Source: a virus. Taken from it: a stretch of DNA of 30,200 bases. The DNA lies in the IMG/VR virus record IMGVR_UViG_3300025896_000134, positions 1 through 30,200 of that record. One strand, given 5' to 3'. Each line of letters begins with the position of its first letter. The stretch's first letter is position 1. Position numbers and translations under genes: made by a program. Shown piece after piece: positions 12,543 to 20,875 of this stretch. The notes below the pieces were generated by a model that made no database searches, was not told where the DNA came from, and saw only the letters and a list, made by a program, of their open reading frames with translations.

Positions 12543-12894
12543 CCTCGAGCTCGTCAAAGAACTCAGCGAGCGAGTCGTCCATAGCCTCGTCGGTGGCGTC
12601 AGCCCATACGGCATAGAGGCAGTCTGCGTAGCCGGCGAGGTCGACGATTGAGTCACGCACCATGTCGGCGGTGAAGCCTTGCTCGAGGGCGTTGCCGATG
12701 CGTGAGAGCTTGACGCTCAGCATGAAGGCCACAGCCTCAGGCACGGTGAGCGTGACGCCAGTAATGGCTTCAAAGATCTCAGCGGTGCGGGAGTAGTCCA
12801 CGCTTGGGTGGTCATACAGTGCGCCACGCTGACCATGCACAAGGGCGTTTGCTTCAGCGGTGACAGAGTCCCACATCGGGTTCGGCGTTTCCAC
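12535..12894 (-). CDS. DUF6378-like protein
   Basis: A 119-residue protein with the pattern of DUF6378: a VHGQRGALYDHPSVDYSRTAEIF opening, then LTVPEAVAFMLSVKLSRIGNAL and DSIVDLAGYADCLYAVWAD, and an acidic C-terminus. The start codon is GTG with AGGAGG five bases upstream, the best ribosome site in the region. The helical fold recalls MazG-like proteins, so a nucleotide-related role is possible, but unproven. Confidence 0.8.
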   Translation of the reverse strand: METPNPMWDSVTAEANALVHGQRGALYDHPSVDYSRTAEIFEAITGVTLTVPEAVAFMLSVKLSRIGNALEQGFTADMVRDSIVDLAGYADCLYAVWADATDEAMDDSLAEFFDELEDE

Positions 12895-12912
12895 GGTTGC
12901 CTCCTGCGGGCG

Positions 12913-13725
12913 TTAGTGAATTGTCTGTGTGAACTTGGCGAGACTGACGCCTTCGTAGCGGCGACACAGATAGTCGAGGCTCACGAACATGGGGTCATAG
13001 CTGCCGTCTTCGACCTGGTGCTTGACGATCACGCCACGCCAGTGAGCGTTGCCCTGCGGGCCTTTGTAGTCCTCGTCGTGTAGGTAGCAAGCGCCGGCGA
13101 TGAGGCCATGCTGACTGCCGCCAGCGACGAAGCGAATGGCGTAGTCAAGAGTTTGTTGGTGGCCCATCGTGAAGGTGTGGCCGATCTGCTTGAGTCGACC
13201 TGCCGCTGCGCCGCCCAATGGGCGGCCACTCATCGGCTGGACATAGACATGGCAGTAGCCGACACCATCGATGAAGACAGGGCGTAGGTATTCGTGAACT
13301 GTCCAGCCGTGCGACTCATAGTTGAGATCGTCGGTGGAGATGAGGCCGTGCAGTTTCGGGTCGTCATTGTTTGCCCGATTGATTCGGTCCTCATGGTTGC
13401 CGAGCGTGAGGTGCAGCTCGGGCTTGTAGAGCTTGTCTTTCATTCTGCGCTGGTGATCGTTGTAGCGCTCGAGGGGTGCGCATAGAAGGTCGAAGGCTTC
13501 GTTGGCCGCTTCGATGTCGTCGGTGTATCGGCGACCCTCAAAGGATCGCTTGCCGATGTCGTAACTGCTCAGGCTTGGCATGTCGGCGTGATCGCCAAGA
13601 TGCACCACCACGTCGGGCTTGCGCTCGATGATGTAGGCACCGATCCACTCGAGGTGAACTGTCGGCACTCCTGGCTTCGCCTGAGTGTCGGGGATCACCA
13701 AGTGTGTGCGCGTTGAATCAGACAT
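12913..13725 (-). CDS. calcineurin-like metallophosphoesterase
   Basis: A 270-residue protein with the metallophosphoesterase signature: LVIPDTQ (Asp13), VVVHLGDHAD (GDxxD, 44-48), LTLGNHEDR (GNHE, about 109-112) and a late MGHQQT / GACYLHD stretch. Typical phage MPE length. Substrate unknown; these enzymes act on nucleic acids, cyclic nucleotides or phosphoproteins. The start at 13725 is the first ATG clear of upstream coding. It has a 28-bp gap from the gene before it. Confidence 0.88.
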   Translation of the reverse strand: MSDSTRTHLVIPDTQAKPGVPTVHLEWIGAYIIERKPDVVVHLGDHADMPSLSSYDIGKRSFEGRRYTDDIEAANEAFDLLCAPLERYNDHQRRMKDKLYKPELHLTLGNHEDRINRANNDDPKLHGLISTDDLNYESHGWTVHEYLRPVFIDGVGYCHVYVQPMSGRPLGGAAAGRLKQIGHTFTMGHQQTLDYAIRFVAGGSQHGLIAGACYLHDEDYKGPQGNAHWRGVIVKHQVEDGSYDPMFVSLDYLCRRYEGVSLAKFTQTIH

Positions 13726-13753
13726 GCAGTCACCCGTCTGTCGAGGGATAGAA

Positions 13754-14050
13754 CTACCAGCGACGCTTGCGTTGATGATGCACAACCTCGTGGCGTTGCA
13801 GGTTGTCGGCAACGTCTTCGACCTTGTGGTCGATTTCTCTGACGGTGCTCATCACTTCGTCGAAGCGTTCGCTGCTCGAGCGAAGATTGTGATCGTGCTG
13901 GTCGCGGTTCTCGGTGCGCAGTTTCAACACCACAACGATCAACGTGGTGATGGAACCAAGCACAAGAGAGATGCCGGTGAGGATGGCAATCCATTCGGCA
14001 GCGCCGAAGCCGGGACTGTCGCTAATGGCCGTCGAGGCTTGGGCGAGCAT
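13754..14050 (-). CDS. membrane/coiled-coil protein, putative holin-like
   Basis: A 98-residue protein with one strong membrane segment (about 20-44, WIAILTGISLVLGSITTLIVVVL) and then a charged coiled coil (DEVMSTVREIDHKVEDVADNLQ) and basic tail. The layout resembles DUF2746-type phage membrane proteins found after endolysin genes. It starts four bases after the endolysin stop. With an r1t-like holin elsewhere, it may be an antiholin, second holin or spanin-like component. Confidence 0.7.
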   Translation of the reverse strand: MLAQASTAISDSPGFGAAEWIAILTGISLVLGSITTLIVVVLKLRTENRDQHDHNLRSSSERFDEVMSTVREIDHKVEDVADNLQRHEVVHHQRKRRW

Positions 14051-14054
14051 GGCG

Positions 14055-14762
14055 TTATGCGGCGTTAGGGATCATGGCGAGGTCGGCTGGGTTCATAACC
14101 CAGACCGGCTGGCCGGCGATGATGTCAACTTTCGCTCCCGCTGGTGGCTTGAGGATCTTGCCGCCGAACGAGTTGAGAATGTAGACAGCCGAACGCAGGC
14201 GGTCTTCGCTGGTGAGGTGCCAGCGGAAGCCGAGACCAGGAGCGACAAGGAACACCTCGGGGTGGCCTTCGGCTCGAGCAAGGAAGCGGTCGGTCATGTC
14301 GTCATCTCCGATGATGTGGTTCGGGATAGGTGGTGGAGTTGGTGTTGAGTATTCGGGGAAGGCAACTTCAGCAATGCCGCCACCATTGAAGGGATGCCAC
14401 AGTCGCTGGACTCGTGAGCCGTTGACGTTGCCGTTCAGAGCGGTGACGCCGTTGGCGTCGACGCTCTCCACCATTGCGATGTGGTCGTAGCCACCTGGTG
14501 TGGAGTTCCACTCAAAGGCGATGAGCGAGCCGGGAGTTGCTGAGCGCGCGTCGTAAGAGGTGCGGCCTTGGGCTCGGTAGTAATCGAAGTGCGCCGACAC
14601 CCATGCGAAGTGAGTCGGGATGCCAGCGGCGGTGAGGCAGTAGCTCTGGAAGATGTCGCACCAGGCAGTGCCATAGGGCGCTGGGTACCAGTCCCAGAAA
14701 CGATTGCCACCTTCGCCGAGGAAGCTGCGCTCAATGTTGAGAACTTCGTCGACGGTGGTCAT
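14055..14762 (-). CDS. endolysin with CHAP domain
   Basis: A 235-residue lysin. The CHAP (NlpC/P60-like) domain occupies about 1-125, with the catalytic Cys35 in GTAWCDIFQSYC, His94 in GGYDHIAMVES, and a polar residue in LNGNVNG. A Pro-rich linker (STPTPPPIPNH, about residues 138-148) leads to a C-terminal domain of about 80 residues (FLVAPGLGFRWHL...) that probably binds the cell wall; the same kind of domain is seen in other actinophage lysins but I cannot name it. It overlaps the last tail gene's stop as TGATG, so lysis genes continue the tail transcript. Confidence 0.88.
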   Translation of the reverse strand: MTTVDEVLNIERSFLGEGGNRFWDWYPAPYGTAWCDIFQSYCLTAAGIPTHFAWVSAHFDYYRAQGRTSYDARSATPGSLIAFEWNSTPGGYDHIAMVESVDANGVTALNGNVNGSRVQRLWHPFNGGGIAEVAFPEYSTPTPPPIPNHIIGDDDMTDRFLARAEGHPEVFLVAPGLGFRWHLTSEDRLRSAVYILNSFGGKILKPPAGAKVDIIAGQPVWVMNPADLAMIPNAA

Positions 14763-15433
14763 CAGGACGGTGCGCCGGCGGGGCCGATGTCTTCGATGAG
14801 CATGGTGGCAGGGTTCACAGCAGAAGCCTGCATGGTGAGTGTTCCGCCAGGACCAGATTGGCGATAGGCCTGCATGATTACGGACATGGAACCACCAGTG
14901 GTTCTTGTGAATGGCTTGACAAGGTCCAGACTTCTCAGCGACGCCGAGGTTGCAGTCAGGTCGCCAGATAACGCGTAGCCCACATTTGATCCATCAATGA
15001 GTGCGAGGAGTGCGGCCGTATCTCCAGCTTGTGTTGAGTAGAAGTTGGTGTGAATGCTGAGTCGATACATGCGATTGGCGGCTGTGTTGAAAGTCATCGT
15101 CATGTTTGTCAGAGACACGCCAGTGGCACCGATGGACCCTTGAGTCGATGTGACGTCGACGTAGCCAAGATTCGATGTGCCACCAGCGGTGGTGGTGATG
15201 ATTCCCCACGGCATGTTCCACGGCTTACGCCACTGGCCGGCTGAGTTGTAGAACTCAATGCCCTCAGTTTTGTCGTAAGTGGTGAGCGATGACACCATGC
15301 CGGCGACGGGAGAAGTGATCGCTGCGGTTCGGGCGGCAGAAGTCACAAACGGCGAAACGACTTGATCGCGCACACTGGCGTTTGCCCATGAGCTTGTGAT
15401 GTTGGTGCCGCTAACGAGTGTTGTGTATGCCAT
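14762..15433 (-). CDS. tail-tip / receptor-binding protein, paralogue B
   Basis: A 223-residue beta-rich protein. It opens MAYTTLVSGTNITSSWANAS followed by VRDQVV and ends LIEDIGPAGAPS, features shared with the preceding gene's product. The N-terminal segment likely attaches to the tail, with a variable C-terminal domain for binding. It lies directly upstream of the endolysin. The role in host recognition is inferred from position and from similar actinophage tail proteins. Confidence 0.75.
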   Translation of the reverse strand: MAYTTLVSGTNITSSWANASVRDQVVSPFVTSAARTAAITSPVAGMVSSLTTYDKTEGIEFYNSAGQWRKPWNMPWGIITTTAGGTSNLGYVDVTSTQGSIGATGVSLTNMTMTFNTAANRMYRLSIHTNFYSTQAGDTAALLALIDGSNVGYALSGDLTATSASLRSLDLVKPFTRTTGGSMSVIMQAYRQSGPGGTLTMQASAVNPATMLIEDIGPAGAPS

Positions 15434-15445
15434 GAGTCAGAGTCC

Positions 15446-16084
15446 TTACGCCGGTGCGCCGGATGGGCCGATGTCTTCAACAATGAGTTGGAATGGGTTA
15501 GTCGAAGCAGCGTTTGTTTGAACAGTGCTTGCGTCATTTCTGCCAATTTCCAGCAGATAGGTGCGCGCTCCGGCAGTGGTTGTTTCGTAAAATGAAAGTC
15601 CTGTTGCCATCCCGACGCCAGCAGTAGGAGACACTGATGTGCAACTAGACACAGTCGTTGAGCCGTTGACTAGGAAGGTTTCGATGCGGGTGTTGGCGAG
15701 AGTGGAAGACATCTTCGGAGTGAGAACGGTGACACGCAGCAGTCGGTTGGCGACATAAGTAACAGAGCCGGTAGTCATACCTGTTGCAGCAATGCGTGTT
15801 GTGATGCTGAGCTGCGAGGTCGTTGTTTGAACATACGACATCACTCCCCACGGTGCGTTCCAGCCTGGTCCTTTTCGCCAGCCACCAGTGGCACCGTGAT
15901 AAACGTACAAACCCTCATTGGCGTCATTGCTAGCGATGAAACAGACCATGCCTTCGACCGGGACGGTGATGTTGGCGTCGCGAGTCGTAGTGCTGGCGAA
16001 AGTGGTGATGACCTGGTCGCGCACGTTGGCGTTCGCCCATGAGGCGGTGGCGTAGGTACCGGCGACGACTGTTGTGTAAGGCAT
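15446..16084 (-). CDS. tail-tip / receptor-binding protein, paralogue A
   Basis: A 212-residue protein related to the next one: MPYTTVVAGTYATASWANAN with VRDQV at the start, VEGMVCFIASNDANEGLYVYHG, WNAPWGV, and the ending LIVEDIGPSGAPA. The conserved ends with a divergent middle suggest gene duplication and separate binding specificities, or two subunits of one tip structure. Starts in a TGATG overlap with the preceding small gene. Confidence 0.75.
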   Translation of the reverse strand: MPYTTVVAGTYATASWANANVRDQVITTFASTTTRDANITVPVEGMVCFIASNDANEGLYVYHGATGGWRKGPGWNAPWGVMSYVQTTTSQLSITTRIAATGMTTGSVTYVANRLLRVTVLTPKMSSTLANTRIETFLVNGSTTVSSCTSVSPTAGVGMATGLSFYETTTAGARTYLLEIGRNDASTVQTNAASTNPFQLIVEDIGPSGAPA

Positions 16085-16356
16085 CAGATCTCCTCTGCGG
16101 GGATTGGGTCGTCGGCAAGTTGGATGACGCCGAGGTAGTCACACTCGATGCCCATGATCCTGAACGCTTTGTAGATGGAACTGGCAACCATTTCGCCGGT
16201 GACTGAGGCATCGTTGATTGATGGCTCCCAGCCTGCGTTGAGATACTGCGAAGCGTCGATTGGATTAGTGCCGAACTGAGCGCACCAACGAAACCCAGCA
16301 GGGATCGTTGGATGCTTCTCTGTGTCGATTGGGTGAACGATGACGGCAACTACCAT
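16084..16356 (-). CDS. small tail-region protein
   Basis: A 90-residue protein (MVVAVIVHPIDTEKHPTIPA...) with a predicted mixed alpha/beta fold. The start at 16356 has AGGAG seven bases upstream and overlaps the minor tail gene's stop by seven bases. No family recognised; the position between minor tail and tail-tip genes suggests a tail component or chaperone. Confidence 0.7.
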   Translation of the reverse strand: MVVAVIVHPIDTEKHPTIPAGFRWCAQFGTNPIDASQYLNAGWEPSINDASVTGEMVASSIYKAFRIMGIECDYLGVIQLADDPIPAEEI

Positions 16357-17702
16357 GACCAGACTCCTGTGTCCCATAGAAACTCATCCCATGGCACAGT
16401 CATCTCGTGCAGCACCGTCGCCGATGTGAACTCATAACCTGTTGACCAGTTGTCTGGGGTGATGTTGTGATTGATTCCTTGCAGCAGGCAGTAGCGCTCA
16501 AGGGTGGTTGGCAGTGCGGTGCCAAGGCGCTTATCCATGACGACCTTGCAACCTGCGCGCAAAGAGTTACCCAACAGAAGATCCCACTGAGTCAACGGTG
16601 TTGAGATCGTGACATCGGTTTCTGCTCGAGGCAGGACCGTCACCGATTCGACACGCATCTCGGTGCCCTTGTGAAAGGCAAGATCTCTTTCTGCCAACGT
16701 CATCACGTCGGCACCAGAGGTGCAGAGCAGATCGGAGCGAGACACTTGGCGATCGCCATAAAGAGATCGTGAGACTTCGTCGGCGACAGTTTGCGTTGCT
16801 CCACCGACAGCGGCGTAGGAATAGATGTTCTTCGTAAGCGAGCCGTCGTATGAGTAGGCGATGTCTGAGTAGCCGAACTGAGCAGCATCGCTGGTTGAGT
16901 CTTTCGCAGTCGTGAAGACGATGGCGTCAAACGTATTTGCGGCGCGATTTCGTAGGGCATTGATGCCGTCGAAGTAGCAGGCACCGTCAGGGCCGAACCA
17001 GATAGCGCCGCCCTGAGAGTCAGCGACAAGTTGCAGCTCATCCATAGCGTTACCCTCAAGCGTTGTCGCCTGGAGAGCGTTCGTGCCTGTTGAGAGGTAC
17101 TGCTCGCCAGTGAAACCAACAGAAGACAAGATGCGCTGAATGCGCGACGAAGCGTTCTCGCCTGAGCCGGTGGCTGTTGTAGCGACTCGGGTGTAGTCGC
17201 CCATGCGGCCTTCGACGCCCACCAGTGAAACCTCGACAGTGGCGTTGCCGCCCATGTCGGGGTATTGCTCGTTCCATTCCTGGACATAGCCAGTGAAGAG
17301 CGTGAAGGTCTGAGAGCTTGTGGCAGCTCGGATTCGTGCAGGGCGCAACGGGCCGATGCCTGAGTAAGCACCGACGCGATAAGGCGAGGAAGTGTTCAGC
17401 GGCGAGAAGCGGCCGTCAGTGTTGCTCAGCGAGATCGTCGCGCTCGAAGTGTTGTATTTGTTTGTGTCTCGGCTGAAAGCATGACCGGTAGAAACACCAA
17501 GCACCCATTCGGTGACATCGGTGTAGACCGGCGTATTCGATGACCAGATTGCAGCGCTGGCATCCCACGTCGCCGAATCCCACAGCGTGCGCAGTGTCGG
17601 AGCGTTAGAGGTGCCGACCTCACCAATGGCTTCGGAGAAGTCGATTTCGACATAGAGCGTGACTTGTGAGCCTGAGGCGTTTGCCCATCCTGTGACGCCC
17701 AT
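16350..17702 (-). CDS. minor tail protein
   Basis: A 450-residue beta-rich protein immediately after the tape measure, where actinophages encode the distal-tail/hub-like minor tail proteins. Features: an N-terminal beta module with TDVTEWVLGVSTGHAFSRDTNKYNTSSATISLSNTDGRFSP, FTGYVQEWNEQYP, and a later DGACYFDGINALRNR. These fit tail-hub proteins that carry the receptor-binding tip. The start overlaps the tape measure stop as TGATG. Specific hub function is inferred from order. Confidence 0.82.
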   Translation of the reverse strand: MGVTGWANASGSQVTLYVEIDFSEAIGEVGTSNAPTLRTLWDSATWDASAAIWSSNTPVYTDVTEWVLGVSTGHAFSRDTNKYNTSSATISLSNTDGRFSPLNTSSPYRVGAYSGIGPLRPARIRAATSSQTFTLFTGYVQEWNEQYPDMGGNATVEVSLVGVEGRMGDYTRVATTATGSGENASSRIQRILSSVGFTGEQYLSTGTNALQATTLEGNAMDELQLVADSQGGAIWFGPDGACYFDGINALRNRAANTFDAIVFTTAKDSTSDAAQFGYSDIAYSYDGSLTKNIYSYAAVGGATQTVADEVSRSLYGDRQVSRSDLLCTSGADVMTLAERDLAFHKGTEMRVESVTVLPRAETDVTISTPLTQWDLLLGNSLRAGCKVVMDKRLGTALPTTLERYCLLQGINHNITPDNWSTGYEFTSATVLHEMTVPWDEFLWDTGVWSW

Positions 17703-19885
17703 CAGTTTCTCCAGGAGGTGCCGTTGGTCTTTTCGTAGCGCTTGATTGCGTTGACGACATCGGAGCCGTTAGAGCCAGGGGGCATGTTGATCGTGACGTT
17801 GATTGCGCCACCACCGCCGAGACCGTTGCCGCTGAACAATGCTTTCTGCTGTTGCGGATTCAGGATCATTTCATTGTCATGCAGGACAGCGAGACCAGAG
17901 CCGCCGCCGATGCCGGTGTTAAAGATGCCTCCCTCGGCGAAGGTTGGGAGTTGTGGCGCTGAGATCTTGTTGCCGCCGATGATTGGCACCCAGCCAGGGA
18001 CAGACCAAGACAACTTGCCGACGGTGTTGTTCCATGCGTCCGAGATGAAGTTGAAGGCAGTCTTGAAAGGGCCGCTGATTGCGTCGGCAATGTTCGTAAA
18101 GACGCCGCTGATGATGTCCTTGGCGGTCTGGAAGAATCCCCAGACAGTGGCGATGCCGTTCTTGACGCTTTCAAACACTGTCGAAATTACGCCCCATGCC
18201 GTGCTGATCTTTGACGAGACGTTGTCCCATACCTCTCGAACTATCTCCCACAGTTTCTGATACCAGGGGATGAGATAGTTGACGATGTAGCCGTAGATCG
18301 CATCCCAGATCGGCTTGATGATGTTGTTCCAGACTTTGCTGATCTTCTCGCTGATCCACGTCCACACGTTCTGAAAAACATCCCAGAGAAAGTTGACGTA
18401 AGGGATCAAGATGTTGGTGATGTAAAAAGAGATCGCATCCCAGATCGGCTTGATGATGCCCCAAACAAAGCTAGTGACGGCTTGAATCTTTGACCAGACG
18501 TTTTCCCAGTTGGCCTGCAGCCACTTGATCGTCGCGATGAGCAGGACGATCGGCACAATGATGACGCTGCCGAGGATTGCGATGATCGCTGCGTAGGCTT
18601 TGTGATCCATAACCCACTGCCAGACCTGGTCCCAGTTGTTCCAGAGATACAGGGCCGCAGCCACCATCGCTGCAATGGCGACGCCGATGGCGATGAATGG
18701 TGCAGCTGCAGCAACAGTCGCAGCGATAGCGGCGAGCATCGAGACTGTGTAGGCGGTGAGGACGATGATCATGATGCCGCCGAGCACGCCGGCGACGATG
18801 ACCATCATGTCTTTGTGTTCTTTCATGAACTTCGTGAGCTCGTCGACCTTCGGGCCGAGCTCGTCCATGACCTGCCCGATCTTGTTAAAGACTCGAGTAG
18901 CGATTGGTTCGATGGCCAAGAACACACGGTTCTTGAGGAGTGTGAGTTTCTCGGCAAAGTCTTGAGTGTCTGCACTTGCGCCGAGGATGGTTTCTCCGCC
19001 GCCTGCGATGGCTGCGGTCATGTCCTCGAAAGAGAGTTTGCCTTCACGAATGAGTGCGGCGAGTTTCGGGCCAGCCTTTGCGCCGAACACGTCGAGTGCA
19101 ATGCCTGCGCCAGCAACGTCGCTAGGTGCGCCCTTGATTGCGTTGAAGGTTTCGCTGAATACTGCCGAAGCGTCTTTGCCGTTCTTTGCTGCAACGGCGA
19201 GGGACTTGCTGAGTGCGGGCATCACGTCGCCAGCGTCGACGCCAGCCTTGGCAAGTGTCGCCAGGAAGCCTGCGGACTGGTCGAAGGAGAGACCAACTTC
19301 ACGCAGAACAACGCCGGCTCCACTCATGGTGCCGGCGAGTTCCGCGACTGACACGCCAGAGGCTTGCGAGGCACGGAACAGGAGATCAAGTTTGCCCGAT
19401 TGGTCAGCAGCACCGACGCCGAAGTTGTTGAACACGTCGGTCACTGCTGTGAGGTTGCCGCCTAGATCGGTGCTAGTCATGCGTGACAGCTCGAGCACCT
19501 GGCTAGAGAGTGTCTGCAAGGGTGCGCCGGTGAGGCCGAGTTTCTGTGAGAACACGGTGATGGCTTTGCCAGCATCGCCGAACGATGCAGGCACTGTGCC
19601 GGCGACCGCTTTCATGTCGGCCTGCAGTGCCTCAAGCGCTGGACCGGTTGCGCCGGTGCCGATGCGAATGTTGTCGAAGGCTTCGTCGAATGACGACCCG
19701 ATCTCGAACAGTCCGGCAGCGACTGCGCCAGCACCGATGAGGATGCCAGCGCCGGCGACCTTTGCTGCGCCTGAGAGTTTTGTTGAGATGCTCGAGGTCG
19801 ACTTCGCCAGCTTGTCTAGTTCTGACTGCGCCCGGTTGAGGCCCTTCGCATCGAACTGAGAGATGACATTCAGATTGACAGCCAT
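17702..19885 (-). CDS. tape measure protein (TP901 type)
   Basis: A 727-residue protein. Residues about 60-330 resemble the TP901 tape-measure core (FDEAFDNIRIGTGATGPALEALQADM, VTDVFNNFGVGAADQ, VGLSFDQSAGFLATLAKAGVDAG); a hydrophobic region (about 350-455) contains several membrane-like segments; a Trp-rich part follows with two near-identical 45-residue units around IIKPIWDAI, and a Gly-rich C-terminus. By the usual 1.5 angstrom per residue rule the tail would be about 110 nm. GAGGA precedes the ATG. A 29-bp perfect DNA repeat underlies the 45-residue units. Confidence 0.95.
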   Translation of the reverse strand: MAVNLNVISQFDAKGLNRAQSELDKLAKSTSSISTKLSGAAKVAGAGILIGAGAVAAGLFEIGSSFDEAFDNIRIGTGATGPALEALQADMKAVAGTVPASFGDAGKAITVFSQKLGLTGAPLQTLSSQVLELSRMTSTDLGGNLTAVTDVFNNFGVGAADQSGKLDLLFRASQASGVSVAELAGTMSGAGVVLREVGLSFDQSAGFLATLAKAGVDAGDVMPALSKSLAVAAKNGKDASAVFSETFNAIKGAPSDVAGAGIALDVFGAKAGPKLAALIREGKLSFEDMTAAIAGGGETILGASADTQDFAEKLTLLKNRVFLAIEPIATRVFNKIGQVMDELGPKVDELTKFMKEHKDMMVIVAGVLGGIMIIVLTAYTVSMLAAIAATVAAAAPFIAIGVAIAAMVAAALYLWNNWDQVWQWVMDHKAYAAIIAILGSVIIVPIVLLIATIKWLQANWENVWSKIQAVTSFVWGIIKPIWDAISFYITNILIPYVNFLWDVFQNVWTWISEKISKVWNNIIKPIWDAIYGYIVNYLIPWYQKLWEIVREVWDNVSSKISTAWGVISTVFESVKNGIATVWGFFQTAKDIISGVFTNIADAISGPFKTAFNFISDAWNNTVGKLSWSVPGWVPIIGGNKISAPQLPTFAEGGIFNTGIGGGSGLAVLHDNEMILNPQQQKALFSGNGLGGGGAINVTINMPPGSNGSDVVNAIKRYEKTNGTSWRN
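18295..18458 (-). repeat. 29-bp direct repeat inside the tape measure gene
   Basis: The same 29 bases occur at 18295-18323 and 18430-18458, exactly 135 bp (45 codons) apart and in frame, encoding IIKPIWDAI in each unit. This points to recent tandem duplication, or to selection for repeated Trp-containing helices. Confidence 0.8.
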
Positions 19886-19903
19886 AGCGTCCTCAGTCCT
19901 GCG

Positions 19904-20473
19904 TTAGTCGAGCTTGCGTTGCAGCTCGTTCTCAAACTTGTTGATCGTCTCGAGCACTGATCGAGTGATCGCTTGCTCGCCGCCCTTCGCATCCCATGCA
20001 CGCCAGATGAGGCGAGATGGTCGACCACCACGAAGCGTGATGGCGTTGATGAAACTGATGCCAGCAGTGCCGCTGCCCTTAGACTTTTTGCCGGCGAGTT
20101 CATACACTGCGCCGGCGGCTGACTTGTTCTGAATGCGCCAGGCGGCCGAGGTTGCAGAGCCTTTGCTTCGACTTCCGCCTTGGCGGACGACGATGCCTTT
20201 GAGAACCTCAGACTGATCCCAGCCGAGTCGACTACTCCACACGCCCTTGCCGCCGCTCTTCCAGTTGCGCATGGCAACAGAGGGGACGTAGGACTTGGCA
20301 AGCGCTGAGACTGGAGTGATGAAACTCTTTATCTCTTTGTCCATTGCTTTGCGAAGATCAGCGTCGGCGAGTTTCAGTTTCTTTTTAAAATCGTTGTAGC
20401 CATTCAAGACAACAGTGGTTTCAAGTCCACCGCTCTCGATTTCGGTGGCCATGCCCTTGACCTTCTTGGCCAT
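19904..20473 (-). CDS. HK97 gp10-like / minor tail protein
   Basis: A 189-residue, very basic protein (MAKKVKGMATEIESGG...) with an N-terminal helix, a central RQGGSRSKGSATSAAWRIQNKSAAGAVYEL stretch and a helical end. HK97-gp10-like proteins have this size and charge, but normally sit before the tail terminator; here the gene lies between the chaperones and the tape measure. The ATG follows the frameshifted chaperone stop by two bases. Function uncertain. Confidence 0.6.
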   Translation of the reverse strand: MAKKVKGMATEIESGGLETTVVLNGYNDFKKKLKLADADLRKAMDKEIKSFITPVSALAKSYVPSVAMRNWKSGGKGVWSSRLGWDQSEVLKGIVVRQGGSRSKGSATSAAWRIQNKSAAGAVYELAGKKSKGSGTAGISFINAITLRGGRPSRLIWRAWDAKGGEQAITRSVLETINKFENELQRKLD

Positions 20474-20475
20474 GA

Positions 20476-20873
20476 CTACCCCTTCCGAGATTGTTCTTTC
20501 AGTACCGCAACGATCGCCCAGAACACGTCCGGTGGAGTGTCGAGCAGATCGTTGGGTGCGATGCTGGTGGCAACAGAGACCTGCGCCACCAGCATCGTCA
20601 TGCTTTCTCTAAAGGGACGCGCGGCTCGTCGCCGGCTTCGATCGAGTCGATGTCGTCAAGCCATTCGTCGAATGGTTTCACGACAAGACCGGAAACGTGC
20701 GAGCCCTTCCAGGCTGCCCAGCAGAGCGCTTCATAGGAGGCGTCCTGGCCGAACAGTTGGGTCATCGGCTTGGCGAACTGACGCTCGGCAGCGACGATGA
20801 CCTTGGGGGTGACGGGGATCTCATACGGCTCGCCCTGTGTAGGGACGACCCGAAGACGCATGAGAGCAGCCAT
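20476..20873 (-). CDS. tail assembly chaperone GT, -1 frameshift product
   Basis: A 132-residue fusion made if ribosomes slip at CCCTTTA (20610-20616). The first 88 codons are those of the G protein; after the slip the frame reads ...RESMTMLVAQVSVATSIAPNDLL... and ends at the TAG at 20476-20478, three bases before the gp10-like gene. The T-like tail SIAPNDLLDTPPDVFWAIV is typical of tail chaperone T domains, which contact the tape measure while G recruits the tube protein. No independent start with a good ribosome site is apparent for the T frame, so frameshifting is the simplest way to express it. Confidence 0.88.
20559..20616 (-). promoter_or_regulatory. programmed -1 frameshift signal
   Basis: Slippery heptamer C CCT TTA (20610-20616) correctly phased in the G frame, a 12-nt spacer containing the zero-frame stop TGA (20598-20600), then a perfect 13-bp stem (arms 20585-20597 and 20559-20571) with a 13-nt loop. 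Heptamer, spacer and stem match the standard -1 frameshift architecture. Confidence 0.88.
20598..20873 (-). CDS. tail assembly chaperone G
   Basis: A 91-residue protein in the usual place between tail tube and tape measure. It reads MAALMRLRVVPTQGEPYEIP, then an AERQFAKPMTQLFGQDASYEALCWAAWKG helical part characteristic of phage tail chaperones (a conserved aromatic/acidic pattern around WAAWKG), and an acidic end. It is the unshifted product. The start may be 20873 or the in-frame ATG at 20861; neither has a strong Shine-Dalgarno, and 20873 directly follows the tail tube stop. Confidence 0.88.
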   Translation of the reverse strand: MAALMRLRVVPTQGEPYEIPVTPKVIVAAERQFAKPMTQLFGQDASYEALCWAAWKGSHVSGLVVKPFDEWLDDIDSIEAGDEPRVPLEKA

Positions 20874-20875
20874 GA

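Noticed and set aside
16703-17371. 222-codon minus-strand frame inside the minor tail gene
   Set aside because: Ser/Arg-rich composition and no motif; it is an out-of-frame shadow of the minor tail protein.
18602-19859. Long plus-strand open frames opposite the tape measure gene
   Set aside because: They are antisense shadows: the minus strand has strong tape-measure motifs and ribosome sites, and the plus-strand products have no domain pattern.
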